DNA of 9,267 nucleotides from JAGDMS01 sp050015455 (GCA_050015455.1 JBEKBJ010000167.1:1-9267); one strand, 5' to 3'. Counted from the stretch's first letter, positions 1 through 6,799 are shown. Notes: generated from the letters alone by a model not told the origin. Program-made: numbers and translations.

Positions 1-1
1 T

Positions 2-21
2 GCCACGCTGCTGAGCGTGGC
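2..21 (-). terminator. Hairpin after the DUF1329 gene, candidate terminator
   Basis: A perfect 8-bp inverted repeat (GCCACGCT / AGCGTGGC, 4-nt loop) starts 7 bases past the stop codon of the minus-strand DUF1329 gene. Position and stem fit an intrinsic terminator ending the minus-strand block. The U-tract, if present, would lie beyond position 1, so termination cannot be confirmed. Confidence 0.5.
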
Positions 22-28
22 GGCCGAA

Positions 29-1303
29 TCAGTGGCCGGTTTCGACCAGGTCAGCGATGCTGAAGAAGTCTTCGATGACTCCCGCATCGGCGCCCTTGTT
101 GAAATACCAGCCCTGTTCGCCCGAAACTTTAACGCTGGGGCAAGCGGATCTGGTGGCGTGGCTGAGCTGCATATCGACCATGGTGATGCTGGGCTGATAC
201 GGCATCTCGTCCGGGTACTCGTCGCCGTAGGATGGGTTCGCCTTGTGTTTGAAACTCCACTCGTTGATCCACACCTTCCACAACTGGCCGGAGCGGTCGA
301 AGATGTCGCTGTAGGCGAAGAAGTAGGTTTCCTTGTCCAGGAAGAGAAGCCGCTTGCCGTAGGCGTACTGGGGCAGCTTGGACACGCCTTCGAGTACGTA
401 CACTTTCCGTTTCTCCCACGTATCGCAGAAGACGAAATCGCCGGCGCCCTCGCAATACTTCGCCGGCAACGCTTCCGCGTGGAATGAGGCGAGGATTTCC
501 TTCTCACCGAGGTACTTCCAATCGTGCCACGGAATCTGGCCGGAATAGCCGTTGTAACTGTCCACGTCGGTGTCCTGTCCGAACAGGGCGTCGGAGCGTT
601 GCGAACTCGACAGCCGCCGCACCCGTCGCAGCGAGGGCAGGTAGAGCCAGGTGTCGTCCTGACGATCGGGGCTGAGGTAACGGATAGACGTATAACCGAC
701 TCCCTTCAGATCAAACGGCTCCAGGATCGGATGCATCGACTCCTTTAAACGCACACCATCCTTATTATTGGGCAGCTCGGGCTTGGGATCGACGTAAAGG
801 CGTCCTGTGTACCACACGTCGCGCAGATAGTCGATGAGGTAGTGCCGCTCGACTTGCATCGGCCCGCTGTCGCTCACCGGGCCGGTATCGGCATCGTAGA
901 AGTGCTCGGTCCAGTCGTCAGTGTAGTACGGCTTGTAATCGTAGTTCCACATGAGCTTGAGCGCGATCTGTGGATCGTTGGGATCGATATTCGGGAAGGG
1001 GAGACCGGCCACGTGGCCGATGAGCGAGCGGCCGTCCGGTGCGAGCTTGACCTGGCCGCTGTACTTCTCGGTGGCCTCGCGGTAGGCCTTGTCCCACTCC
1101 ACCTTCTTGTAGGGCACGATCTTCATGGTCATGCCATGCTTGACGCACCATTCCACTCCCGGTGAGATGAGATCCTTGACTTTGTCAACGTTCGCCTTGG
1201 TGATGACGTCGCCCGGTTGCACATCGGCTCTGGCCGGTGGTGCCACCATCGCGGCTGCGGCGAACAGAAGAACAAGCGAAACCCTTGCTGTAGCGTGTCC
1301 CAT
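29..1303 (-). CDS. DUF1329 family secreted/outer-membrane-associated protein
   Basis: A 424-aa protein with a clear Sec signal peptide: basic start, hydrophobic stretch at about residues 8-21, and an ARA-D signal peptidase I type site near residue 26. There is no lipobox cysteine. The mature part matches the DUF1329 family from its overall pattern: an N-terminal ISPGVEWCVKHGM segment, a central YLPSLRRVRRLSSSQRSDALFGQD block, then a Tyr/Trp-rich half ending with YFNKGADAG. Length is near that usual for the family. The family has a LolA/LolB-like beta-barrel fold and often lies beside DUF1302 and RND-transporter genes in degraders of hydrophobic compounds; its biochemical function is unproven. 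An AGGAG motif 6 bases before ATG supports the start. It is the last gene of the minus-strand block, 167 bp after the E2 gene, so it may have its own promoter. A role in moving a hydrophobic substrate through the envelope is inference. Confidence 0.87.
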   Translation of the reverse strand: MGHATARVSLVLLFAAAAMVAPPARADVQPGDVITKANVDKVKDLISPGVEWCVKHGMTMKIVPYKKVEWDKAYREATEKYSGQVKLAPDGRSLIGHVAGLPFPNIDPNDPQIALKLMWNYDYKPYYTDDWTEHFYDADTGPVSDSGPMQVERHYLIDYLRDVWYTGRLYVDPKPELPNNKDGVRLKESMHPILEPFDLKGVGYTSIRYLSPDRQDDTWLYLPSLRRVRRLSSSQRSDALFGQDTDVDSYNGYSGQIPWHDWKYLGEKEILASFHAEALPAKYCEGAGDFVFCDTWEKRKVYVLEGVSKLPQYAYGKRLLFLDKETYFFAYSDIFDRSGQLWKVWINEWSFKHKANPSYGDEYPDEMPYQPSITMVDMQLSHATRSACPSVKVSGEQGWYFNKGADAGVIEDFFSIADLVETGH

Positions 1304-1330
1304 TCGGTACTCCTGACTCTAAAAGGCTTA

Positions 1331-1381
1331 CTGCCCTCTAGCCCTTACGTATCCCTGCCCTCTAGCCCTTACGTATCCCTG
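1331..1381. repeat. Perfect 24-bp tandem duplication
   Basis: A 24-base unit starting CTGCCCTCTAG and ending TACGTATCC occurs twice without mismatch (1331-1354 and 1355-1378), followed by three bases of a third copy. It lies between the E2 stop and the DUF1329 start, ending 28 bp upstream of that start codon. Each unit holds a short TACGTA palindrome. It could be replication slippage or a doubled regulatory site; nothing in the sequence decides. Confidence 0.95.
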
Positions 1382-1470
1382 ATCCTGAAGTTAACTGCAC
1401 GTCGTGGGTTTCGCCGCGCAGGCTCACCACGCTGCTCTCACATCTTTCTGGCGGCATGTCGAAAGGCGCC

Positions 1471-2607
1471 TCACCGGCTCAGCCGCGCCGCCACGTCCTG
1501 GAGAAATGCTGCCGCCGGGGCGCCATCGACGATGCGGTGATCGAAGGTCAGGCTGAGGACCATCATCGAGCGTATGGCCACTTGGCCATCGTGCGCCGCC
1601 GGCTTCTGTACGATCCGGCCGACGCCCAGGATCGCAGCTTGCGGCTGATTGATGATCGGCGTAAAGGCGTCGACACCATACATGCCAAGGTTGGTGATGG
1701 TGAAGATTCCATCACTCACGTCATCAACGCTGCGGCTCCCCGCGCGCGCCTTCTCCGCCAGCAACCGCGACTCCTCGGCGATCTGCTGCAACGACTTCTT
1801 GTCGGCGTGGCGCACCACCGGGACGATGAGCCCTTCCTCGAGCGCGACGGCGATGCCGACGTTGATCTCGTCGTGCTGTTGGATCACATCGCCTTCCGCG
1901 GTCACCCGCAGACGCGGATGCGCGACCAGAGCGCCCGCTACCGCTTCGATGAGCATGTCGGTGTACGTGAGACCGAACTGCTCCTTGAGTTGCTCGCGCC
2001 GTGCGACCAGGGCCGTGACATCGACCTCGGTGGTGATGGTGAGCTGCGCGGTCGACTGCAGGCTCTTGAACATGCGCTCGGCGATGCTCTTGCGCATCCC
2101 GTGCAAAGTCGAGCCCTGGCTGACCGGGGCTGCCCCTGCCGCTTCGACATCCTCGCGGGTGATGCGGCCGCCCGGACCGGTACCCTTCACGGTCGCGAGG
2201 TCGATGCCGCGTTCCTTCGCCAGTTTGCGGGCCGCCGGTGTGGCAACGATCGCTCCCGTAGCAGCGGCTGTAGGACGTTGTACGGGCGCTGCGGACGCGA
2301 GGGCGGCTGGCGCTACGAGGTTGCGCGCCTTCGCCGCGTACGCCGCAGCAACGGCGGCGGCATCCTCGCCCGGCGCCGCAATGACCGCAACCACGTTGGC
2401 GCAGGGGACCTTTGCTTCGAGGGGGTAGAGGAGCTTGGCTACGGTGCCGCTGGCGGGCGACTCGACCTCGTACAAGACTTTCTCCGTCTCGACCTCGAAT
2501 AGCGGCTCGCCCGCTTCGATGGCTTCGCCTTCGGCCTTGAACCACTGCTGGATGGTGCCTTCCTGCATGGTCAGGCCGAACTTGGGCATGACAACTTCAA
2601 TGGGCAT
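1471..2607 (-). CDS. Dihydrolipoamide acyltransferase (E2) of a 2-oxo acid/acetoin dehydrogenase complex
   Basis: A 378-aa E2 core protein that accepts the acyl group from E1 on a swinging lipoyl arm and passes it to CoA. Three parts are visible. A single N-terminal lipoyl domain (residues 1-80) has the modified lysine K43 in the ETEKV turn. An Ala/Pro-rich linker leads to a peripheral-subunit-binding domain (about 122-156) with PAARKLAKERGIDL and GTGPGGRI. The C-terminal catalytic domain (about 165-378) carries the HxxxDG active-site motif (H357, D361, G362). One lipoyl domain and this length are typical of acetoin (AcoC-like) and small pyruvate dehydrogenase E2 proteins. The start is set by the canonical MPIEVVMPKFGLTM opening; the ribosome binding site is weak. 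It lies 88 bp after the E1-beta gene and surely works with it. No E3 gene is in the window. The acyl substrate cannot be read from sequence. Confidence 0.93.
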   Translation of the reverse strand: MPIEVVMPKFGLTMQEGTIQQWFKAEGEAIEAGEPLFEVETEKVLYEVESPASGTVAKLLYPLEAKVPCANVVAVIAAPGEDAAAVAAAYAAKARNLVAPAALASAAPVQRPTAAATGAIVATPAARKLAKERGIDLATVKGTGPGGRITREDVEAAGAAPVSQGSTLHGMRKSIAERMFKSLQSTAQLTITTEVDVTALVARREQLKEQFGLTYTDMLIEAVAGALVAHPRLRVTAEGDVIQQHDEINVGIAVALEEGLIVPVVRHADKKSLQQIAEESRLLAEKARAGSRSVDDVSDGIFTITNLGMYGVDAFTPIINQPQAAILGVGRIVQKPAAHDGQVAIRSMMVLSLTFDHRIVDGAPAAAFLQDVAARLSR

Positions 2608-2616
2608 GGGAGAATC

Positions 2617-2639
2617 CGTGGAGCGAAGAGCGTGGAGCG
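2617..2639. repeat. Short direct repeat in the E1-beta/E2 gap
   Basis: The 9-mer CGTGGAGCG occurs at 2617-2625 and 2631-2639, each followed by a similar AAGAG-containing stretch. It lies just upstream of the E2 start codon. Probably slippage-derived intergenic sequence; no function is apparent. Confidence 0.6.
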
Positions 2640-2695
2640 CTAAGAGTCATTTGTGATGAGGGGACCCAAAGCCAATCGCAGTACTGTGTCCCAAC

Positions 2696-3664
2696 CTACG
2701 CAAGGATCTCTTGGACCGCAGCTTTGATCTTGGCTTCGTCCGGCAGGACGAAGCTTTCGAGCGGCGGGCTGAAGGGGATGGGGACGTCGAGGGCGGTGAC
2801 GCGCTTGATCGGCGCGTTCAGGTAATCGAAGCCCTTGTCGATGATGATGGCGGCCAGGTCACCGGCCGCGCCACCGCGCAGGTGACCTTCATCGGCGATG
2901 ACGACGCGGCCGGTCTTGGCGACCGATGCGAGCATGCCGTCTTCGTCGAGCGGCACCAGCGTGCGCGGGTCCCACACCTCGATGCTGACGCCTTCCTTTT
3001 CCATTTCCTCTGCTACCGTCAGCGCCTTCGGCACCATGCCGCCGATGGCGATGATGGTGACGTCGGAGCCTTCGCGCTTCGCCGCGCCGCGGCCGAGCGG
3101 TAAGACGTACTCACCCTCCGGCACCTCGCCATAGGTGAAGCCGAGGCGCCCATGCTCGAACACTAAAACGGGATTGTCGTCACGGATGGCCGCTTTCAGT
3201 AAGCCTTTCATCTCCGCCGGTCCCGAGGGGATCACAATCTTCAGGCCCGGCGCGGCGAGGAACTGCGGGTACACGACCTCGGAATGCTGCGCCGCGGCCG
3301 AGCCCATGGCGCCGTACACGCAGCGGAAGGTCAGCGGCAACCGCGCCTGCCCGCCGGACATGTAGCGCAGCTTGGCCGCCTGATTGCACACCTGGTCGAA
3401 GCAGCAATAGAAGAAGCTGGCGAATTCGATCTCCACAACCGGGCGCATGCCGGCCATGGCGGCGCCGATGCCGGCGCCTGCCAATGCGGCTTCAGAGACC
3501 GGCGTGTTGCGCACGCGCTGCGGGCCGAACTGCTCGAACAGGCCGCGGGTGGCGCCGAAGGCTCCGAGCTTCACGTCCTCGCCCATGACGAAGACCGTGG
3601 GGTCACGTTCCATCTCTTCGGTTAGCGCTTGTCTGATTGCGTCGATGAATCCGATCGTGGCCAT
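2696..3664 (-). CDS. 2-oxo acid/acetoin dehydrogenase E1 component, beta subunit
   Basis: A 322-aa beta subunit of the alpha2beta2 thiamine-diphosphate E1 enzyme, full length for the PdhB/AcoB family. The N-terminal pyrimidine-binding domain includes MGEDV (27-31) and NTPVSEAALAGAGIGAAMAG, where E58 is the conserved glutamate that activates the cofactor. H127 in the AAAQHSE segment is the usual active-site histidine. The C-terminal transketolase-like domain contains VWDPRTLVPLDEDG and VIADEGHLRGG. AAGGAG six to seven bases before ATG supports the start. It lies 54 bp after E1-alpha and 88 bp before E2, in the usual E1a-E1b-E2 order. The closest functional types are acetoin:acceptor oxidoreductase and pyruvate dehydrogenase; the two cannot be told apart by eye. 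Confidence 0.93.
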   Translation of the reverse strand: MATIGFIDAIRQALTEEMERDPTVFVMGEDVKLGAFGATRGLFEQFGPQRVRNTPVSEAALAGAGIGAAMAGMRPVVEIEFASFFYCCFDQVCNQAAKLRYMSGGQARLPLTFRCVYGAMGSAAAQHSEVVYPQFLAAPGLKIVIPSGPAEMKGLLKAAIRDDNPVLVFEHGRLGFTYGEVPEGEYVLPLGRGAAKREGSDVTIIAIGGMVPKALTVAEEMEKEGVSIEVWDPRTLVPLDEDGMLASVAKTGRVVIADEGHLRGGAAGDLAAIIIDKGFDYLNAPIKRVTALDVPIPFSPPLESFVLPDEAKIKAAVQEILA

Positions 3665-3669
3665 TGGAA

Positions 3670-3675
3670 ACTCCT
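3670..3675 (-). promoter_or_regulatory. Ribosome binding site of the E1-beta gene
   Basis: On the minus strand AGGAGT lies about 5-6 bases before the ATG at 3664, a strong Shine-Dalgarno match that fixes this start. Confidence 0.6.
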
Positions 3676-3689
3676 TGCTGCGGTCAACA

Positions 3690-3711
3690 GTCGATAGTTG
3701 ATGGTCGATAG
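3690..3711. repeat. Short direct repeat in the E1-alpha/E1-beta gap
   Basis: GTCGATAG occurs at 3690-3697 and 3704-3711. A TCAAC/GTTGA inverted pair (3684-3688 and 3697-3701) overlaps it. It is simple intergenic sequence between two co-directional genes of one complex; no function is apparent. Confidence 0.5.
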
Positions 3712-3718
3712 AGAGAAC

Positions 3719-4699
3719 TTACTGGGCAAAGAGGTCGTTGAGGGCCTCCTCCGGTTCGGGCAGCGGGCTCGACTGCGCGAACGCCACCGCCTCGTCGATG
3801 TCGCGCTGCACTTCGCCGGCGATGCGGTTCAGCTCGGCTTCATCGATGAAGCCGGTGGCGACCACCTGCTGCGAAAACAGGACGATCGGGCAGCGCTGCT
3901 TGGCCGCCTCGACCTCCTCCGCAGGGCGGTACTCGCCGACGAAGGCCTGCTCGCCGACGACGTGACCTTCCCAGCGGTAGGTCTTGGCTTCGACCAGTGT
4001 GGGTCCTTCGCCGCGTTTGGCGCGCGCCACCGCCGTCTTGATGACTTCGTACACGGCGAGTACGTCGTTCCCGTCCACGATCACGCCGGGCATGTTGTAG
4101 CCCTGCGCGCGCACGGCGATGTCCTTCACCGAGGTGGACTCCGAGGTCGGCGTGAACTCGGCATAGCAGTTGTTCTGGCAAACATAGATCACCGGCAGTT
4201 TCCACAGGCCGGCGAGGTTGAGCGACTCGTGAAACGTTCCCTCATTGGAGGCGCCGTCGCCGAAGAACGACACCGCCACCGCATCGTTGCCGCGAAAGCT
4301 GGAGGCTAGCGCCGCGCCGGTGGCGATGGGGATGCCGCCGCCGACAATTCCGTTGGCGCCAAGGATGCCGAGATCGTAGCTGACGATGTGCATCGAGCCG
4401 CCTTTGCCTTTGCAGTAACCGGTTTTCTTGCCGAACAGCTCGGCCATCATCTGCTTGGGCTTGCCGCCTTTGGCGAGCATGTGGCCGTGGCCGCGGTGGG
4501 TGGTGGTGATGTAGTCTTTGTTGGATAAAGCGGCGCACACGCCGGTCGGGACCGCCTCCTCACCGATCGATACGTGGACGAACCCGGGAACTTGTCCCTG
4601 AAAAAACAGGTCGCGCAGGGTTTCCTCGAAGCGCCGGATGGTGACCATCATGCGATACATGCTGAGCAGTTGCTCTTTGGGAAGGGCCGAGGCTTGCAT
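3719..4699 (-). CDS. 2-oxo acid/acetoin dehydrogenase E1 component, alpha subunit
   Basis: A 326-aa alpha subunit of a thiamine-diphosphate-dependent E1 enzyme. The cofactor motif is clear: GDGASNEG beginning at residue 147, then NN at 176-177, the GDG-X(26-27)-NN signature binding Mg-diphosphate. Upstream are THRGHGHMLAKG (67-78) and KGKGGSMH (97-104), both typical of the family. The length and the ENN/QNNCYAEFTP-type region resemble acetoin dehydrogenase AcoA more than long pyruvate dehydrogenase alpha chains, but pyruvate or branched-chain 2-oxo acids remain possible. I start at ATG 4699, with GGAG 8 bases upstream; a TTG codon directly before it is a less likely start. The gene is the first of an E1a-E1b-E2 set. 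It follows tetR by 67 bp, or by about 240 bp if tetR really ends earlier as I suspect. Confidence 0.93.
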   Translation of the reverse strand: MQASALPKEQLLSMYRMMVTIRRFEETLRDLFFQGQVPGFVHVSIGEEAVPTGVCAALSNKDYITTTHRGHGHMLAKGGKPKQMMAELFGKKTGYCKGKGGSMHIVSYDLGILGANGIVGGGIPIATGAALASSFRGNDAVAVSFFGDGASNEGTFHESLNLAGLWKLPVIYVCQNNCYAEFTPTSESTSVKDIAVRAQGYNMPGVIVDGNDVLAVYEVIKTAVARAKRGEGPTLVEAKTYRWEGHVVGEQAFVGEYRPAEEVEAAKQRCPIVLFSQQVVATGFIDEAELNRIAGEVQRDIDEAVAFAQSSPLPEPEEALNDLFAQ

Positions 4700-4766
4700 C
4701 AATTTTACTCCTCAATGGGTAGCGACCTGCCATGTTGACCACGTGTCTACTGGCAATGGAGATTTC

Positions 4767-5546
4767 CTAACGCGGCGATGCAGCCGGTCGCACTCGGCCA
4801 TCGCCGCTCAGCTTTTTAGTTATATGGGTGCGCCTTCGGTGGCCATATGGGTGATCATCGGTACCAGATTGCGCGCCAACTCGATTTCGGGACGTCCGGC
4901 CGGCTGCGCCCCGGCCTGCGGCGCGTTTCAGGCGCTGGCGATTTGCGGGCTGGGGCTGTGCCGGCAGCAACGCGCGCAGCAGCACTTCGAGGCGCCCGCG
5001 AAACTCCTCGAGCGACTGCTCGGGACGGGCCAGACGCTCGAGTTCGAAACCGCGCGACGCCGCTACGAACGTGCGCCCGGCATCGATTGGTCTTTCAGCA
5101 CCAAGCTCCTCCAGACGCTCGGCAACGAGGCTGACCAGTGTGCGCTGCCAGGCGCTATACTCCTTGGCCAGTTCGGGATTGCGCGCGGCGAACAGATTCA
5201 TTTCGTACTCGGCGAGCAGCAGCGCAGGATTCTGAAACTGCCGCTGGTGAAAGGCCATCAACAGATCGAGAGACGATGCGAGATCGCCCTGCGGGAACTC
5301 CTCGGCCAGCGAGGTGATCATCGCATTGACGTTGGCGATGTACTGCCGAAAGGCCTCGAGCAGCATCTCGTCGCGGGAACGAAAATAGTAGGTCGTCGAC
5401 CCAAGTGCGACTCCAGCCTCGGCCGCCACCCGGCGGTGCGTGACCGCATCGATGCCGCCAGCTGCCACGACGCGCAGCACGGCGTCAAGAATGGCGCGAC
5501 GACGACTCTCGGCGGCCGGCACCAAGCTGCGCTGCGGACGCGCCAT
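4767..5546 (-). CDS. TetR-family transcriptional regulator
   Basis: A DNA-binding regulator of 259 aa. The N-terminal TetR helix-turn-helix spans about residues 15-62: RRAILDAVLRVVAAGG, then VTHRRVAAEAGVALGSTTYYF, the typical recognition helix and YYF signature. Residues 65-195 form a mostly helical ligand-binding domain whose effector is unknown. The last 60 residues or so (from about 197) are Arg/Gly/Ala-rich, without helical character, and exceed the usual 190-210 aa; they look like read-through. I start at the inner ATG giving MARPQRS; an in-frame ATG at 5576 would add ten residues. Neither has a good Shine-Dalgarno sequence. The chosen ATG lies inside a 40-bp sequence that recurs upstream of alr, so autoregulation and control of alr are plausible but inferred. 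It sits between the alanine genes and the dehydrogenase genes and may regulate either. Confidence 0.88.
   Translation of the reverse strand: MARPQRSLVPAAESRRRAILDAVLRVVAAGGIDAVTHRRVAAEAGVALGSTTYYFRSRDEMLLEAFRQYIANVNAMITSLAEEFPQGDLASSLDLLMAFHQRQFQNPALLLAEYEMNLFAARNPELAKEYSAWQRTLVSLVAERLEELGAERPIDAGRTFVAASRGFELERLARPEQSLEEFRGRLEVLLRALLPAQPQPANRQRLKRAAGRGAAGRTSRNRVGAQSGTDDHPYGHRRRTHITKKLSGDGRVRPAASPR
4819..4853 (-). promoter_or_regulatory. Possible control region ahead of E1-alpha (direct repeat with -10-like box)
   Basis: The minus strand carries CACCCATAT twice (4853-4845 and 4830-4822), 23 bp apart, about two helical turns. The second copy runs into TATAAC (4824-4819), a good -10 match, though no convincing -35 is seen. 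It lies 120-155 bp upstream of the E1-alpha start, inside the unusual tail of the tetR frame. If that tail is not translated, this would be a normal intergenic promoter. Confidence 0.3.
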
Positions 5547-5594
5547 GTTGTACGTTTGCACACGAACGCCGGACATTTGTCAAGTCACTGCTGG
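5544..5594. repeat. 40-bp dispersed repeat, copy 1 (overlaps tetR start)
   Basis: Positions 5544-5583 match 9093-9132 at 36 of 40 bases in the same orientation; weaker similarity (7 of 11) continues to 5594. It holds an imperfect inverted repeat TGTAC-GTTT-GCACA (5549-5562) and GACA-TT-TGTC (5572-5581). On the minus strand TTGACA (5583-5578) lies 17 bases before TGCAAA, a possible promoter whose transcript would begin at or beside the tetR ATG. It may be an operator/promoter or a relic insertion-sequence end. Confidence 0.85.
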
Positions 5595-5617
5595 CCAGCC
5601 TTCCCGGCCTCCCCTCC

Positions 5618-6799
5618 TTAACGGTGATCGGCGGCTCCAGCCGCACGAACCGAAGCGCGCAGATCAGGTCCGGGTGTGGAAGGGCACGCCCTTGCTGACC
5701 CCACCACTGCCGGCGTGTATTTCATCCCATGCGCTTCGGCCACGGCTCTGTGCGTGAGCTTACCACCCATGACGTTGATGCCGCCAAGGAGCGCAGCCTG
5801 GCGTTGGCAGGCTTCCTTCAGCCCAAAGTCGGCCAGCATTTCGAGGTAGTGATACGTGACGTTCGTGAGGGCTTGGGTCGCCGTGCGCGCATAGGCGCCG
5901 GGCATGTTGGTCACGCAATAGTGTGTAACCCCTTCCTCCACATAGACCGGGTCGTCGTGCGTAGTCGGGCGCGAAGTCTCGGCGCAGCCGCCTTGGTCGA
6001 TGGCGATGTCCACCAACACACTGCCCGGCCGCATCCGGCGTAGCATGTCGCGGCTGATGAGCTTGGGCGCCTTGGCGCCCGGCACGAGCACCGCGCCGAT
6101 GAGCAGGTCCACCGACGACAGCAGATCGAGCAAGTGCGCCTCGCTCGAATAGAGCGTGTGCGCCGTGTGCAGCGTGATGTCGAGAAAACGCATCCGCTCG
6201 ACGTCCACTTCCAAAACCGTCACGTCCGCGCCGAGGCCTTGGGCCATGCGGGCGGCGTTGATGCCCGACGTGCCGCCGCCGAGCACGACGACCTTGCCCG
6301 GCAGCACGCCCGGCACGCCGCCCAGCAACACTCCGCTTCCCCCGTGATGCTTGGCGAGGAAATAACCACCCACGAGGATGGACATGCGCCCAGCGATCTC
6401 GCTCATTGGCTCGAGCAGCGGCAGCCGGCGATTGACCTCGATGGTTTCATAGGCGATGCCCGTGACGCCGGACTTGACCAACGCCTCCGTGAGGGACTTG
6501 TCTGCGGCCAGGTGCAGGTAGGTGAAGAGAATCTGGCCGGGCCGGAGCATGGCGCACTCGACCGGCTGCGGCTCCTTTACCTTGATGATGAGGTCGGCCT
6601 CAGCGAAGACTTTCTTCGCCTCGTTCACGAGCCTGGCGCCCGCCTGCTCGTAATCGGCGTCTGGATAGCCCGCGTCGATGCCGGCGCCGCGCTGGACGAC
6701 GACCTGATGGCCGCGTTTGATGAGTTGATACGCCCCCGAGGGCAGCAGGGCGACGCGATGTTCCTGTTTCTTGATTTCTTTGGGCAGGCCAATGATCAT
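5618..6799 (-). CDS. ald: Alanine dehydrogenase
   Basis: NAD-dependent enzyme for L-alanine + water + NAD = pyruvate + ammonia + NADH. From ATG 6799 it has 393 aa. The N-terminal catalytic domain opens MIIGLPKEIKKQEHRVAL, with R15, K76 (IKVKEP) and H97 (LHLAADKSL) matching the known pyruvate-binding arginine and lysine and the catalytic histidine. The Rossmann domain has VVVLGGGTSGINAA, an acidic residue at the end of the next strand (VLEVD) and the conserved VDIAIDQGG aspartate. Upstream in-frame codons to 6847 are rejected because family members start at M-x-IG-PKE and a CCGGAG motif lies 9 bases before this ATG. The family usually ends near residue 370 after YTP; here about 29 Arg/Ala-rich residues follow (5618-5707). 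This is an extension or a frameshift. It follows the transaminase by 81 bp and with alr could recycle D-alanine to pyruvate. Confidence 0.95.
   Translation of the reverse strand: MIIGLPKEIKKQEHRVALLPSGAYQLIKRGHQVVVQRGAGIDAGYPDADYEQAGARLVNEAKKVFAEADLIIKVKEPQPVECAMLRPGQILFTYLHLAADKSLTEALVKSGVTGIAYETIEVNRRLPLLEPMSEIAGRMSILVGGYFLAKHHGGSGVLLGGVPGVLPGKVVVLGGGTSGINAARMAQGLGADVTVLEVDVERMRFLDITLHTAHTLYSSEAHLLDLLSSVDLLIGAVLVPGAKAPKLISRDMLRRMRPGSVLVDIAIDQGGCAETSRPTTHDDPVYVEEGVTHYCVTNMPGAYARTATQALTNVTYHYLEMLADFGLKEACQRQAALLGGINVMGGKLTHRAVAEAHGMKYTPAVVGSARACPSTPGPDLRASVRAAGAADHR

Noticed and set aside
1331..1381. CRISPR-like reading of the repeated units
   Set aside because: The two copies are directly adjacent with no spacer and there is no third full copy, so this is a tandem duplication.
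1456..2502. Long plus-strand open frame of 348 codons opposite the E2 gene
   Set aside because: It is antisense to a clearly conserved E2 gene; high GC keeps the opposite frame open. Its translation has no recognisable domain.
2661..2692. GGGAC ... GTCCC inverted pair after the E1-beta gene
   Set aside because: Five pairs with a 22-base loop and no T-run; easily chance in GC-rich DNA.
4728..4755. TGCCA ... TGGCA inverted pair with an internal CACGTG ahead of E1-alpha
   Set aside because: Only five paired bases, and the CACGTG is off the symmetry centre, so an operator cannot be supported.
5583..5617. Possible terminator after ald (GGCC ... GGCC on the minus strand)
   Set aside because: The stem is only four pairs with a nine-base loop and no U-tract.
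4638..5621. Plus-strand open frame of 327 codons opposite tetR
   Set aside because: It overlaps the E1-alpha start and all of tetR, whose helix-turn-helix is evident. The plus translation shows no family pattern.
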